DNA of 64,000 nucleotides from Stutzerimonas stutzeri. Lineage in GTDB: Bacteria; Pseudomonadota; Gammaproteobacteria; Pseudomonadales; Pseudomonadaceae. The notes beneath the pieces were generated by a model. It had not been told where the DNA came from. It made no database searches and saw only the letters and a list, made by a program, of their open reading frames with translations. The stretch lies in the NCBI RefSeq assembly GCF_024448695.1, contig NZ_JAMOHY010000006.1, positions 62,001 through 126,000 of the forward strand. Reading direction: 5' to 3'. This document shows, piece after piece, positions 7,821 to 15,991 of this stretch. The translations under genes were made by a program, and so were the position numbers. The stretch's first letter is position 1. Each line of letters begins with the position of its first letter.

Positions 7821-8900
7821 TCAGTGATGCGCCAGCCCACGCTCATACCAGGTGCTGCTGTTGTTGATCATCTTCACCAGCCAGAGCATCACCGGCACCT
7901 CGATCAGCACTCCGACTACCGTGGCCAGCGCCGCGCCCGAGTTGAAGCCGTAGAGCACGATGGCCACCGCCACCGCCAGCTCGAAAAAGTTCGAGGCACC
8001 AATCATCGCCGCAGGCCCGGCAATATCGTGGCGAACCTTGAGTTTGCGGCACATCCAGTAGCCCAGCGCGGCGATGCAAAGGGTCTGCAAAAGAATCGGC
8101 ACGGCCAGCATGGCGATGATCAGCGGCTGCGCGACAATGGTCTGGCCCTGAAAGGAAAACAGCAGCACCAGCGTGGCCAGCAGGGCAACGATGGAGAACG
8201 GGCCGATGCGTGCGAGCACAGCTTGCAAGGCTGCTTCACCTTGACGCAGCAGGCGCTTGCGAATGAACTGGGCAATCGCCAGGGGGATGACGATGTACAT
8301 CACCACTGAAAGCAGCAGGGTGTCCCAGGGCACCGGGATCGACGACACACCCAGCAGCAGGGCAACGATGGGCGCGAAGGCGAATACCATCACCAGGTCG
8401 TTGATTGCCACCTGCGTCAGGGTGAAATTGGCGTTGCCGTTACACAGGTGGCTCCAGACGAAGACCATGGCCGTGCAGGGCGCCGCACCCAGCAGAATCA
8501 GCCCGGCCACGTAGCTGTCGATCTCCTCGGCCGGCAGCCAGCCGGCGAAGACATGGCGCAGAAACAGCCAGGCCATAAAGGCCATGGTGAAAGGCTTGAT
8601 CAGCCAGTTGATGCTCAGCGTCACGCCAAGACCGGCGCGCTGCTCATAGACTTCGCCGATGGCGCTGAAATCGATCTTCATCAGCATCGGAATGATCATC
8701 ACCCAGATCAGCAGGCCCACCGGAATATTCACCTGGGCGACCTCCAGTGCACCTACGGCCTGGGCTGTCTCTGGGGCGAACAGACCGAGCAGCGTGCCAC
8801 CGATGATGCACAGAAAGACCCAAAGCGTCAGGTAACGCTCGAAAAACCCCAGAGGGGCGCCTGCAGCTTGTTTGGCGACGACTTCACACTGGCTGGACAT
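7821..8900 (-). CDS. acr3: ACR3-family arsenite efflux permease
   Basis: Ten-helix antiporter that expels arsenite from the cytoplasm. The 359-residue product has the ACR3 signature LLGAAPCTAMVF with the conserved cysteine at residue 142, and a late GASNFFELAVAVAIVLYG segment with the conserved glutamate. The ATG at 8900 has AGGAAA seven bases upstream; the ATG 39 bases earlier is less likely. It follows arsO by 50 bp and precedes the permease by 10 bp in the left arm of the island. The efflux role is established for the family. Confidence 0.95.
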   Translation of the reverse strand: MSSQCEVVAKQAAGAPLGFFERYLTLWVFLCIIGGTLLGLFAPETAQAVGALEVAQVNIPVGLLIWVMIIPMLMKIDFSAIGEVYEQRAGLGVTLSINWLIKPFTMAFMAWLFLRHVFAGWLPAEEIDSYVAGLILLGAAPCTAMVFVWSHLCNGNANFTLTQVAINDLVMVFAFAPIVALLLGVSSIPVPWDTLLLSVVMYIVIPLAIAQFIRKRLLRQGEAALQAVLARIGPFSIVALLATLVLLFSFQGQTIVAQPLIIAMLAVPILLQTLCIAALGYWMCRKLKVRHDIAGPAAMIGASNFFELAVAVAIVLYGFNSGAALATVVGVLIEVPVMLWLVKMINNSSTWYERGLAHH

Positions 8901-8950
8901 TGCAATTTCCTGGTAACTGAGTGACGGCCTGTGCGGCACTCGGATGCTTT

Positions 8951-10024
8951 CTATTGAGCTGTATCGCCCTGCAGGGCTTCTGCTATCTCACTGACCGTGC
9001 TGCGGGCAGTGCGGGTGACGCCGATCAGGGTGGCCGATGCTGCCCCGGTCCATTCGCCATAACCGACCAGCCACAGCCCGGGCTGTTTGAGCGCGCGGGT
9101 TCCATCGACAGCGATCCTGCCGTCGGCCTCCAGCACATTCAGACCTTGCAGATGATCAAGCGCCGGGCGAAAACCCGTGCACCAGATCACTGCATCCACG
9201 GCCTCACGGCGACCATCGGCCCACTCCACGCCCTCTTCCGTGAAACGCTGGAATGGCCGCTCGGCCACCAGCACGCCGCGCTCGCGGGCCTCACGGACGG
9301 GTTCAACCATCACGATATCGCCCAGGCCGCCCACCGGCTGATCGATCACGCGGCCTTCCTGCTGGGCCTTCCAGCGTTCGGTGGCGCGCTCGAATAACAC
9401 CCGGCCATCGACCTCATCAGGCAGAAAAGCCGGCGGCTCCGGGGTGATCCACAGGGTGTCGGCGACTTTGGAGACCTCGGCGAGAATCTGCGCCCCGGAG
9501 TTGCCACCGCCCACCACCAGCACTCGCTTGCCGGCAAAAGCCTGCGGATCGCGATAATGCGCCGAGTGCAGCTGCTGGCCGGCAAACTGCGCGCGGCCTG
9601 GGTAGGCCGGGATAAAGGGTTTGCTCCAGGTGCCGGTGGCGCTGACCAGGGCGCGACAACGCCACTGCCGAAGGCCGGCCTGCACCACAAACAGTTCCCC
9701 CTGGCGTGTCACGGCATCGACATGCATCGGTCGCAGAATGGGTAACTGATAGCGGGCCTCGTACCGGGCAAGGTAATCGATCACCGCATCGCGGTGCGGG
9801 TAGCCAGGCTCCTGGCTGGGCATCTGCCAGCCGGCGATGGAGCTCCAGGTTGCCGGGGAAAACAGCCGCAGCGAATCCCAGCCATGCTGCCAGGCGCCGC
9901 CGGGTTGCGCCTGGTCATCCAGCAGCAGATACGCCAGCTGAGTGCGACGCAGAAAGTAGCCGGTGGCCAGCGCAGCCTGACCACCGCCAATCACCAGCAC
10001 ATCCAGCGGCGCTTGCGTCGTCAT
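8951..10024 (-). CDS. arsO: ArsO-type flavin-dependent monooxygenase
   Basis: FAD/NADPH oxidoreductase of the flavin monooxygenase superfamily found in arsenic operons; its reaction in vivo is not settled. The 357-residue protein has an N-terminal FAD fingerprint ([17 protein letters not shown], about 11-27), an FMO-like [11 protein letters not shown] motif in mid protein, a second Rossmann fingerprint ([12 protein letters not shown]), and a late ATG-like WCTGFRPAL segment. The start has AAGGAG nine bases upstream. It is the first gene of the left arm, divergent from the ArsC-ArsR fusion across a 114-bp control region. Confidence 0.9.
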   Translation of the reverse strand: MTTQAPLDVLVIGGGQAALATGYFLRRTQLAYLLLDDQAQPGGAWQHGWDSLRLFSPATWSSIAGWQMPSQEPGYPHRDAVIDYLARYEARYQLPILRPMHVDAVTRQGELFVVQAGLRQWRCRALVSATGTWSKPFIPAYPGRAQFAGQQLHSAHYRDPQAFAGKRVLVVGGGNSGAQILAEVSKVADTLWITPEPPAFLPDEVDGRVLFERATERWKAQQEGRVIDQPVGGLGDIVMVEPVREARERGVLVAERPFQRFTEEGVEWADGRREAVDAVIWCTGFRPALDHLQGLNVLEADGRIAVDGTRALKQPGLWLVGYGEWTGAASATLIGVTRTARSTVSEIAEALQGDTAQ

Positions 10025-10076
10025 GCAGTCGCTCCTTGGTTGCTTGCCACAGCAAGCGGCCCGTCAATACATATGG

Positions 10077-10105
10077 TTTACAATATATACGGATTTAAAT
10101 ATATT
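10077..10105 (+). promoter_or_regulatory. Promoter and likely ArsR operator of the right arsenic arm
   Basis: TTTACA (10077-10082) and TATATT (10100-10105) are separated by exactly 17 nt, each a 5/6 match to the sigma-70 consensus, and would start transcription about 27 nt before the ATG at 10139. The inverted repeat AATATAT (10082-10088) and ATATATT (10099-10105) overlaps the spacer and -10, a good position for repression by the ArsR domain encoded just downstream. The divergent arsO gene shares this AT-rich intergenic segment; I could not place its own hexamers. Confidence 0.7.
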
Positions 10106-10138
10106 CGCCAAACCGAATTTTAATGGCGCACCGTGGCA

Positions 10139-10912
10139 ATGACGTCGAAAACCCGAGTGTTGTTTCTCTGTGTGGCCAATGCCGCTCGCTCGCAGATGGC
10201 CGAAGCCCTGCTGCGCCACACCGACCCCGAAAACTATGAGGCCTTCAGCGCCGGCACAGTACCGGGAGAAGTCGATCCCCGTGCGCGCCTGGCGCTTGAG
10301 CAACTGAGGGTGAGCTGCGAGGGCCTGCACAGCAAGCCTCTGGAAGACTTCGACGGTCAGCAGTTCGATTACGTGATCACGCTGTGCGACAAGACTGCCT
10401 TCGAGTGCAGCACCCTGCCGGGGGCCAGTGAGTACATCGCCTGGGACTTCGAAGACCCGGCCAGCAGCCGCCGGCGCGACGCCTACAAGACCACCCTCCA
10501 GCAGATCCACGAACGCATCAGGATGTTTGTGCTGGTCAAGAGCAAGGCCCCTTCACCCGTGCAGATGCTCGCACCGGTCAGCCTGTTCAAGTGTCTGGCC
10601 GATGACACCCGCGCCCGTATGACCCAGCTGATCGTGGTGGAGGGTGAATTGTGCGTCTGTGAACTGACCGCCGCACTGCAGGAAAGCCAGCCGAAAATTT
10701 CCCGCCACCTGGCCCAGCTGCGCAGCTGCGGCCTGCTGCAGGATCGCCGCGCCGGACAGTGGGTCTACTACCGTCTGCACCCGCAACTGCCGGCCTGGGT
10801 CGGCGAAACCCTGACCCAGGTGCTCAAGGCCGATGACCCGCAACTGGCCGAAGATCGCCTGCGTCTGCACAGCATGCGCGACCGTCCCGATCGCACATCG
10901 CTGTGCGGCTGA
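10139..10912 (+). CDS. ArsC-ArsR fusion: arsenate reductase joined to arsenic-responsive repressor
   Basis: Two proteins in one 257-residue chain. Residues about 1-135 are a low-molecular-weight-phosphatase-fold arsenate reductase: P-loop CVANAARS with nucleophile C11, redox pair in TLCDKTAFEC, and WDFEDPA carrying the general acid. Residues about 145-250 are an ArsR/SmtB winged helix with the As(III)-binding ELCVCEL motif. The third cysteine of the plasmid R773 type motif is replaced by Thr. Recognition helix QPKISRHLAQLRSCGLL and the YYRL wing follow. The ATG at 10139 or the GTG at 10133 may start it; neither has a clear Shine-Dalgarno. It is the first gene of the right arm and would control its own promoter. 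Confidence 0.93.
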   Translation: MTSKTRVLFLCVANAARSQMAEALLRHTDPENYEAFSAGTVPGEVDPRARLALEQLRVSCEGLHSKPLEDFDGQQFDYVITLCDKTAFECSTLPGASEYIAWDFEDPASSRRRDAYKTTLQQIHERIRMFVLVKSKAPSPVQMLAPVSLFKCLADDTRARMTQLIVVEGELCVCELTAALQESQPKISRHLAQLRSCGLLQDRRAGQWVYYRLHPQLPAWVGETLTQVLKADDPQLAEDRLRLHSMRDRPDRTSLCG

Positions 10913-10936
10913 TCTACCGGTACCCGGAGAACGTCC

Positions 10937-11647
10937 ATGACCGTTGAATTGCCCAATATCGACCCCGAACTGCTGGATCTGCCCAGTCAGGCAGCGCCGG
11001 TACAACCGACTGCTACACACAGGCCGCGCATACTGCTGCTTTACGGCTCCAACCGGGCGCGCTCCTACAGCCACCTGCTGACCGAGGAGGCCGCGCGCCT
11101 CCTGCAGCAGTTCGGCGCCGAGACGCGAATATTCAACCCCAGCGGCCTGCCCCTGCCGGATGACGCCCCGGAGGACCACCCCAAGGTGCAGGAGCTGCGT
11201 GAACTGGTGCTGTGGAGTGAAGGCATGGTCTGGTGCTCGCCCGAGCGCCACGGCGCGATGGCCGGAGTGTTCAAAGCACAGATCGACTGGATTCCGCTGA
11301 GCATGGGCGCGATCCGTCCGACCCAGGGCAAGACTCTGGCGCTGATGCAGGTATCCGGCGGCTCCCAGTCGTTCAACGCGCTGAACCAGATGCGCGTACT
11401 CGGCCGCTGGATGCGCATGTTCACCATCCCCAACCAGTCCTCCGTAGCCAAGGCCTGGCTCGAATTCGACGAAGCCGGACGGATGAAGCCCTCGGCCTAT
11501 TACGACCGGGTGGTAGATGTGATGGAAGAACTGGTCAAGTTCACCCTGCTGCTGCGTGACCGCACCGACTACCTCGTGGATCGCTACTCCGAACGCAAAG
11601 AGTCCGCCGAGCAGCTGTCCAAACGGGTCAATCAGGCATCCATCTAA
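10937..11647 (+). CDS. arsH: ArsH, NADPH-dependent FMN organoarsenical oxidase
   Basis: Flavodoxin-like FMN protein; characterised ArsH enzymes oxidise trivalent methyl and aromatic arsenicals to the less toxic pentavalent forms. The 236-residue product has the phosphate-binding [12 protein letters not shown] near residue 38, [21 protein letters not shown] at about 97-117, and the ArsH-specific [22 protein letters not shown] segment region, followed by a helical C-terminus. GGAG lies eight bases before the ATG. It is 24 bp after the ArsC-ArsR gene and clearly in the same operon. Confidence 0.95.
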   Translation: MTVELPNIDPELLDLPSQAAPVQPTATHRPRILLLYGSNRARSYSHLLTEEAARLLQQFGAETRIFNPSGLPLPDDAPEDHPKVQELRELVLWSEGMVWCSPERHGAMAGVFKAQIDWIPLSMGAIRPTQGKTLALMQVSGGSQSFNALNQMRVLGRWMRMFTIPNQSSVAKAWLEFDEAGRMKPSAYYDRVVDVMEELVKFTLLLRDRTDYLVDRYSERKESAEQLSKRVNQASI

Positions 11648-11669
11648 TCAGTTGCAGGATCACATCATC

Positions 11670-12164
11670 ATGCCCCACCCTTTCGACACTCTCGACATTC
11701 CTGCCCGCCCCGGTCGGCTGATCTTCACGCCCTGCCCAGGCACCAGGGACGGCAGCATCGATCAGGCCCTCGACACACTCAAACAGGCCGGCGCCGAGGC
11801 AGTGCTGACCCTGATGCCATCCGCCGAACTGGCGCAAAACGCGGCCAGCGATTTGCCTGCGCTGTGCGCCGCGAAGGACCTGCTCTGGCTGCATTTACCC
11901 GTGGCTGATGAACAGGTGCCGCAGGCAGATTTTGATGCGGCCTGGGCGGCGACCATTGTGCAGATTCAAGAGCTGCTGGCGGCTGAAAAGGCCATCGCCA
12001 TTCACTGCAAAGGGGGCTCGGGACGCACCGGCCTGGTTGCCGCGCGCATCCTGATCGACTGCGGTCTGCCGCACGCCGAGGCCGTTGCGATGGTTCAGAC
12101 CCTGCGTCCCAAGGCCATTCAGCACCCCGCTCATGTGAGCTGGCTCGAACGCTTCGGCCAATAG
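11670..12164 (+). CDS. Dual-specificity/tyrosine phosphatase in the arsenic operon
   Basis: A 164-residue cysteine phosphatase. The P-loop HCKGGSGRTG gives catalytic C113 and R119, and an upstream LPVADEQVP loop (about 77-85) supplies a likely general acid. The fold resembles the kinase-associated/CDKN3-like phosphatase group rather than the ArsC group. It lies 22 bp after arsH and 9 bp before ynfA, so it is an integral operon member. Its substrate is unknown. Hydrolysis of a phosphorylated or arsenylated metabolite is one idea given the GAPDH-ArsJ pair downstream; nothing in the sequence proves it. The ATG at 11670 is chosen; the open frame upstream overlaps arsH. Confidence 0.88.
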   Translation: MPHPFDTLDIPARPGRLIFTPCPGTRDGSIDQALDTLKQAGAEAVLTLMPSAELAQNAASDLPALCAAKDLLWLHLPVADEQVPQADFDAAWAATIVQIQELLAAEKAIAIHCKGGSGRTGLVAARILIDCGLPHAEAVAMVQTLRPKAIQHPAHVSWLERFGQ

Positions 12165-12173
12165 GCAGCCGTC

Positions 12174-12500
12174 ATGCTCAAGACCTTTGCCCTGTTTGCC
12201 GTCACGGCCCTGGCCGAGATTGTCGGTTGCTATCTGCCCTATCTCTGGCTTCGTCAGGGCAAGAGCGCCTGGCTACTGGTACCGGCCGCCGCGGCACTGG
12301 CTTTGTTCGCCTGGCTGCTGTCGCTGCACCCGACCGCCGCCGGACGCGTCTACGCAGCCTACGGCGGCGTCTACATCGGTGCGGCGATCCTCTGGCTGTG
12401 GCTCGTCGACGAAATCCGCCCCACCGGCTGGGATCTGCTCGGCTCTGCCGTGGCCCTCACCGGCATGGCCATCATCATGTTCGCGCCTCGAAGCGCCTGA
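12174..12500 (+). CDS. ynfA: YnfA-family small membrane protein
   Basis: A 108-residue, four-helix inner-membrane protein of the YnfA (UPF0060) family, related to small multidrug resistance exporters. Visible features are [14 protein letters not shown] near the N-terminus, [19 protein letters not shown] in the third helix, and [19 protein letters not shown] before the fourth. It is set tightly between the phosphatase and the GAPDH gene. A transport role is inferred from family and context; no arsenic-specific residue is evident. Confidence 0.9.
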   Translation: MLKTFALFAVTALAEIVGCYLPYLWLRQGKSAWLLVPAAAALALFAWLLSLHPTAAGRVYAAYGGVYIGAAILWLWLVDEIRPTGWDLLGSAVALTGMAIIMFAPRSA

Positions 12501-12515
12501 CACAGGGGAATCAGC

Positions 12516-13520
12516 ATGACCATCAAAGTAGGCATCAACGGCTTTGGCCGTATCGGGCGACTGGCCCTGCGCGCGGCATGGGGCTGGCCGGAACTTGAGT
12601 TCGTACAGATCAACGACCCCGCCGGCGATGCCGCAACCCACGCCCACCTGCTGAATTTCGACTCGGTGCATGGCCGCTGGCAGCATGAGGCGGGCAGCGC
12701 TGACGACTGCATCGTCATCGAGGGCAGGCGCATCAAGGTCACCGCCAACAAGGCCATTGCCGACACCGACTGGAGCGGCTGCGATCTGGTGATCGAGGCC
12801 AGCGGCAAGATGAAGACGGTTGCCGTGCTGCAAGGCTATCTGGATCAAGGCGTTAAGCGCGTGGTGGTCTGCGCGCCAGTGAAAGAGCCGGGCGCGCAGA
12901 ATATCGTGATGGGCGTCAACGATCAGCTGTTCGATCCTGCCCGACACCGCATCGTCACCGCGGCGTCCTGCACCACCAACTGCCTGGCGCCGGTGGTCAA
13001 GGTGATCCATGAGGCGCTCGGCATCCGCCACGGCTCGATCACCACCATCCACGACCTGACCAACACCCAGAGCATTCTCGACACTCCCCACAAGGACCTG
13101 CGCCGTGCCCGCGCCTCCGGCATGAGCCTGATCCCGACCAGCACCGGCTCGGCCACGGCGATTGCCGAGATATTCCCGGAGCTGCGCGGCAAGCTGAACG
13201 GCCATGCGGTACGCGTGCCGCTGGCCAACGCCTCACTGACCGATTGCGTGTTCGAGCTGGAGCGAGCGACTACGGTAGAAGAGCTCAATGCGCTGCTGAA
13301 AGCCGCCGCAGACGGTCCGCTCAAGGGCATTCTCGGTTATGAGGAGCGCCCGCTGGTCTCCATCGACTACCGCACTGACCCGCGCTCGTCGATCATCGAC
13401 GCGCTCTCGACCATGGTGGTCAACGGCACCCAGGTGAAGATCTACGCCTGGTACGACAACGAGTGGGGCTACGCCAATCGCACCGTGGAACTGGCGCGAC
13501 TGGTCGGCTCGACTCAATAA
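12516..13520 (+). CDS. ArsJ-associated glyceraldehyde-3-phosphate dehydrogenase
   Basis: Uses arsenate in place of phosphate to form 1-arseno-3-phosphoglycerate, which ArsJ exports; this partnership is established for arsJ-linked GAPDHs. The 334-residue protein has the NAD fold [14 protein letters not shown] at 7-20, the catalytic cysteine at 152 in [10 protein letters not shown], a substrate-side histidine in the following helix, and the closing [11 protein letters not shown] motif. A housekeeping role cannot be excluded, but the position between ynfA and arsJ argues for the dedicated arsenic version. Confidence 0.95.
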   Translation: MTIKVGINGFGRIGRLALRAAWGWPELEFVQINDPAGDAATHAHLLNFDSVHGRWQHEAGSADDCIVIEGRRIKVTANKAIADTDWSGCDLVIEASGKMKTVAVLQGYLDQGVKRVVVCAPVKEPGAQNIVMGVNDQLFDPARHRIVTAASCTTNCLAPVVKVIHEALGIRHGSITTIHDLTNTQSILDTPHKDLRRARASGMSLIPTSTGSATAIAEIFPELRGKLNGHAVRVPLANASLTDCVFELERATTVEELNALLKAAADGPLKGILGYEERPLVSIDYRTDPRSSIIDALSTMVVNGTQVKIYAWYDNEWGYANRTVELARLVGSTQ

Positions 13521-13546
13521 ATCACCACGTCCTGTTCCACTGCTCC

Positions 13547-13576
13547 GGTGGAAATGCTGCGCGATTTCCACCCTAC
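13547..13576. repeat. REP-like hairpin between GAPDH gene and arsJ
   Basis: GGTGGAAAT and ATTTCCACC form a perfect 9-bp stem around an 8-nt loop, followed by CTAC. The right arm shares the CCACCCTAC end of the larger REP-like elements at 57372 and 59295. It lies between the GAPDH stop and the preferred arsJ start, where it could tune mRNA stability or arsJ translation. Confidence 0.6.
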
Positions 13577-13595
13577 GCCGGATCGACCCTCTCCC

Positions 13596-14819
13596 ATGCC
13601 CAGCCTCAGCCGACTTTCCCCTGAAATCCGCCAGTACCTGCTGGTCACCGGCAACTACTGGGCCTTCACGCTCACCGACGGCGCGCTGCGCATGCTGGTG
13701 GTGCTGCATTTTCATGGCCTGGGCTACACGCCGCTGCAGATCGCCGCGCTGTTCCTGTTCTATGAAATATTCGGTGTAGTCACCAACCTGCTGGGTGGCT
13801 GGCTGGGCGCGCGTATCGGTCTGAACCGCACCATGAACATCGGCCTGGGCCTGCAGGTAGCGGCGCTGCTGATGCTGACGGTGCCGGCAGCCATGCTCAC
13901 GATCCCCTGGGTGATGGCCGCGCAAGCGCTATCAGGCATCGCCAAGGACCTGAACAAGATGAGCGCCAAGAGCTCGATCAAGATGCTGGTCGCCGATGGG
14001 CAACAAGGCACGCTCTACCGATGGGTGGCGCTGCTGACCGGCTCGAAGAATGCGCTCAAGGGTGCAGGGTTTTTCCTCGGCGGCGTGCTGCTCGCCGTCA
14101 TCGGCTTTACCGGCGCGGTGCTGGTGATGGCTGCCATGCTGGCGCTGATCTGGCTGGCCAGCCTGTGCCTGCTGAAAAAGGATCTGGGCAAGGCGAAGGT
14201 CAAGCCGAAATTTCGCGACATCCTCTCCACAAGCCGCGCCATCAATATCCTCTCGGCGGCGCGGCTGTTTCTCTTCGGCGCCCGTGATGTCTGGTTCGTG
14301 GTGGCCCTGCCGGTCTACCTGTCAGCCAGCTTCGGCTGGGACTTCTGGCAGGTCGGCGGCTTTCTCGCGGCCTGGGTGATCGGCTACGGCATCGTGCAAT
14401 CCTTCGCGCCGCATTTCACCGGCAAGCGCAGTGGCAGGGTGCCGGATGGTCGCGCCGCCTTCATCTGGGCCGCACTGCTGGCCGGTCTGCCAGCAGTCAT
14501 CGCCCTGGGCCTGGGCAGCGAACTGCCGGCGCAACCCGTGCTGATCGGCGGCCTCATGCTGTTCGGCGTGCTGTTCGCCATCAACTCGTCGCTGCACAGC
14601 TACCTGATCGTCAGCTACGCCAGGGAAGACGGCGTATCACTGGATGTCGGTTTCTACTACATGTCCAACGCGCTGGGTCGGCTGCTCGGCACCCTGCTCT
14701 CGGGGTGGGTGTTCCAGGTGCACGGGCTGGAGGCCTGCCTGTGGGTATCCAGCGCCCTGTTGTTGCTGGCCGCGCTGATCGCCATCGGCCTGCCGCGGCA
14801 TGCCATCACGCTGAACTGA
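13596..14819 (+). CDS. arsJ: ArsJ, major-facilitator exporter of 1-arseno-3-phosphoglycerate
   Basis: Inner-membrane transporter of the major facilitator superfamily (407 aa, about 11-12 helices) that removes the unstable arsenylated metabolite made by the adjacent GAPDH. Family-typical segments are RQYLLVTGNYWAFTLTDGALR near the start, GGWLGARIGLNRTMNIGLGLQ and SGIAKDLNKMSAKSSIK. In-frame GTG 13548 and ATG 13554 lie inside the REP-like hairpin and give an unusual N-terminus, so the ATG at 13596 is preferred. It is the last gene of the right arm. Confidence 0.94.
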   Translation: MPSLSRLSPEIRQYLLVTGNYWAFTLTDGALRMLVVLHFHGLGYTPLQIAALFLFYEIFGVVTNLLGGWLGARIGLNRTMNIGLGLQVAALLMLTVPAAMLTIPWVMAAQALSGIAKDLNKMSAKSSIKMLVADGQQGTLYRWVALLTGSKNALKGAGFFLGGVLLAVIGFTGAVLVMAAMLALIWLASLCLLKKDLGKAKVKPKFRDILSTSRAINILSAARLFLFGARDVWFVVALPVYLSASFGWDFWQVGGFLAAWVIGYGIVQSFAPHFTGKRSGRVPDGRAAFIWAALLAGLPAVIALGLGSELPAQPVLIGGLMLFGVLFAINSSLHSYLIVSYAREDGVSLDVGFYYMSNALGRLLGTLLSGWVFQVHGLEACLWVSSALLLLAALIAIGLPRHAITLN

Positions 14820-14994
14820 GCCGGATAAGCGCGATACATTTGGTCTGTCAAAGGCCTGCTTTGGTAATTGGCATCGCGGTCTTTACCGCCTGCTTCTGAG
14901 ATGAGAAACCCATGCCTCGGCTCGTGCCGCGAGGTCATGATCGAGCCGTTCTGGCTGAACGCTTCAGCTGCCTTTATCGACTGATGGAGTACCC

Positions 14995-15984
14995 ATGCCC
15001 GCTTGCGAAAAAATCCTGCTGCTTTATACCGGCGGCACCATCGGCATGCAGCAGAGCGCCACAGGACTGGCGCCCGCCTCCGGTTTCGACAGCCGCATAC
15101 GCGCCCGGCAGCAAGAGCAGTCGCTGGATTTGCCGCACTGGCAGTTCCACGCGCTGCAGCCGCCCATCGACAGCGCCAACATGAATCAGCACCACTGGCT
15201 GGCCATGGCCGAGACCATACGCCACGCCGTCGAGGCCGATGGCTGCGAGGGCGTGCTGGTACTGCACGGCACCGATACCTTGGCCTACAGCGCCGCCGCC
15301 CTGAGTTTTCTGCTGCTGGGGCTGCCGCTGCCGGTCTTGCTGACCGGCTCCATGCTGCCGGCGGACGCACCCGGCAGCGACGCCTGGGCCAACCTGTTCG
15401 GTGCCATGCAGGCCCTGCAAGCAGGCATGGCGCCCGGCGTACGACTGTATTTCCACGGCAGGACACTGCACGGCGCGCGAGCCAGCAAACTGGGTACGGC
15501 AACGCTCGACGCCTTCGACGTTGCGCCACGCCTGCGCCAGAGCGAGCGAGCTGCACAAATCCCGGCCACCCTGGACTATCGCCAGCAACGCCAACCGGTC
15601 AACTTGGCCGTACTGCCGCTCTATCCTGGCATCCAGGCCGCTCAGTTGCAGGCGCTGCTCGACACGGGCGTGCAGGGGCTGCTGCTCGAATGCTACGGCA
15701 GCGGCACCGGGCCAGCCGAGGATGATCAGTTACTGACGGCGCTGCACAGCGCCCATCGACGCGGCGTGGTGCTGGTGGCCATCAGTCAGTGCCCGCAGGG
15801 GCATGTGGAGTTCGGCCTCTATGCCGCCGGCAGCAAGCTGGCGAGAACCGGGCTGATCTCGGGCGGCGGCATGACCCGCGAAGCCGCACTCGGGAAACTG
15901 TTCGCCCTGCTTGGCGCGGGTCTCTCACAAGCCGAGGTGGAACGCTGGTTTGCGCTGGATCTGTGCGGTGAGCTCACGGACTGA
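14995..15984 (+). CDS. L-asparaginase, cytoplasmic type
   Basis: Hydrolyses asparagine to aspartate and ammonia. The 329-residue product has the two asparaginase catalytic threonine motifs: LLYTGGTIGM at about 9-18 and LVLHGTDTLAYSA at about 87-99. No signal peptide is present, which fits the cytosolic group. A late GSGTGP segment belongs to the second domain. It follows the arsenic island on the same strand after a 175-bp gap and looks like a return to ordinary chromosome. Its 3' end is 7 bp from the convergent histidine kinase gene. Confidence 0.92.
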   Translation: MPACEKILLLYTGGTIGMQQSATGLAPASGFDSRIRARQQEQSLDLPHWQFHALQPPIDSANMNQHHWLAMAETIRHAVEADGCEGVLVLHGTDTLAYSAAALSFLLLGLPLPVLLTGSMLPADAPGSDAWANLFGAMQALQAGMAPGVRLYFHGRTLHGARASKLGTATLDAFDVAPRLRQSERAAQIPATLDYRQQRQPVNLAVLPLYPGIQAAQLQALLDTGVQGLLLECYGSGTGPAEDDQLLTALHSAHRRGVVLVAISQCPQGHVEFGLYAAGSKLARTGLISGGGMTREAALGKLFALLGAGLSQAEVERWFALDLCGELTD

Positions 15985-15991
15985 CCATCAG

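Noticed and set aside
10123-10138. Alternative ATG at 10123 for the ArsC-ArsR fusion
   Set aside because: It is in another frame from the reductase, and a stop codon at 10121 blocks upstream extension of the correct frame.
12273-13205. A 310-codon minus-strand frame across ynfA and the GAPDH gene
   Set aside because: It crosses two clear plus-strand genes and has no family signature.
14820-14994. Possible attachment site or tRNA at the right edge of the arsenic island
   Set aside because: No cloverleaf or direct repeat matching the left edge near 6546 could be found by eye.
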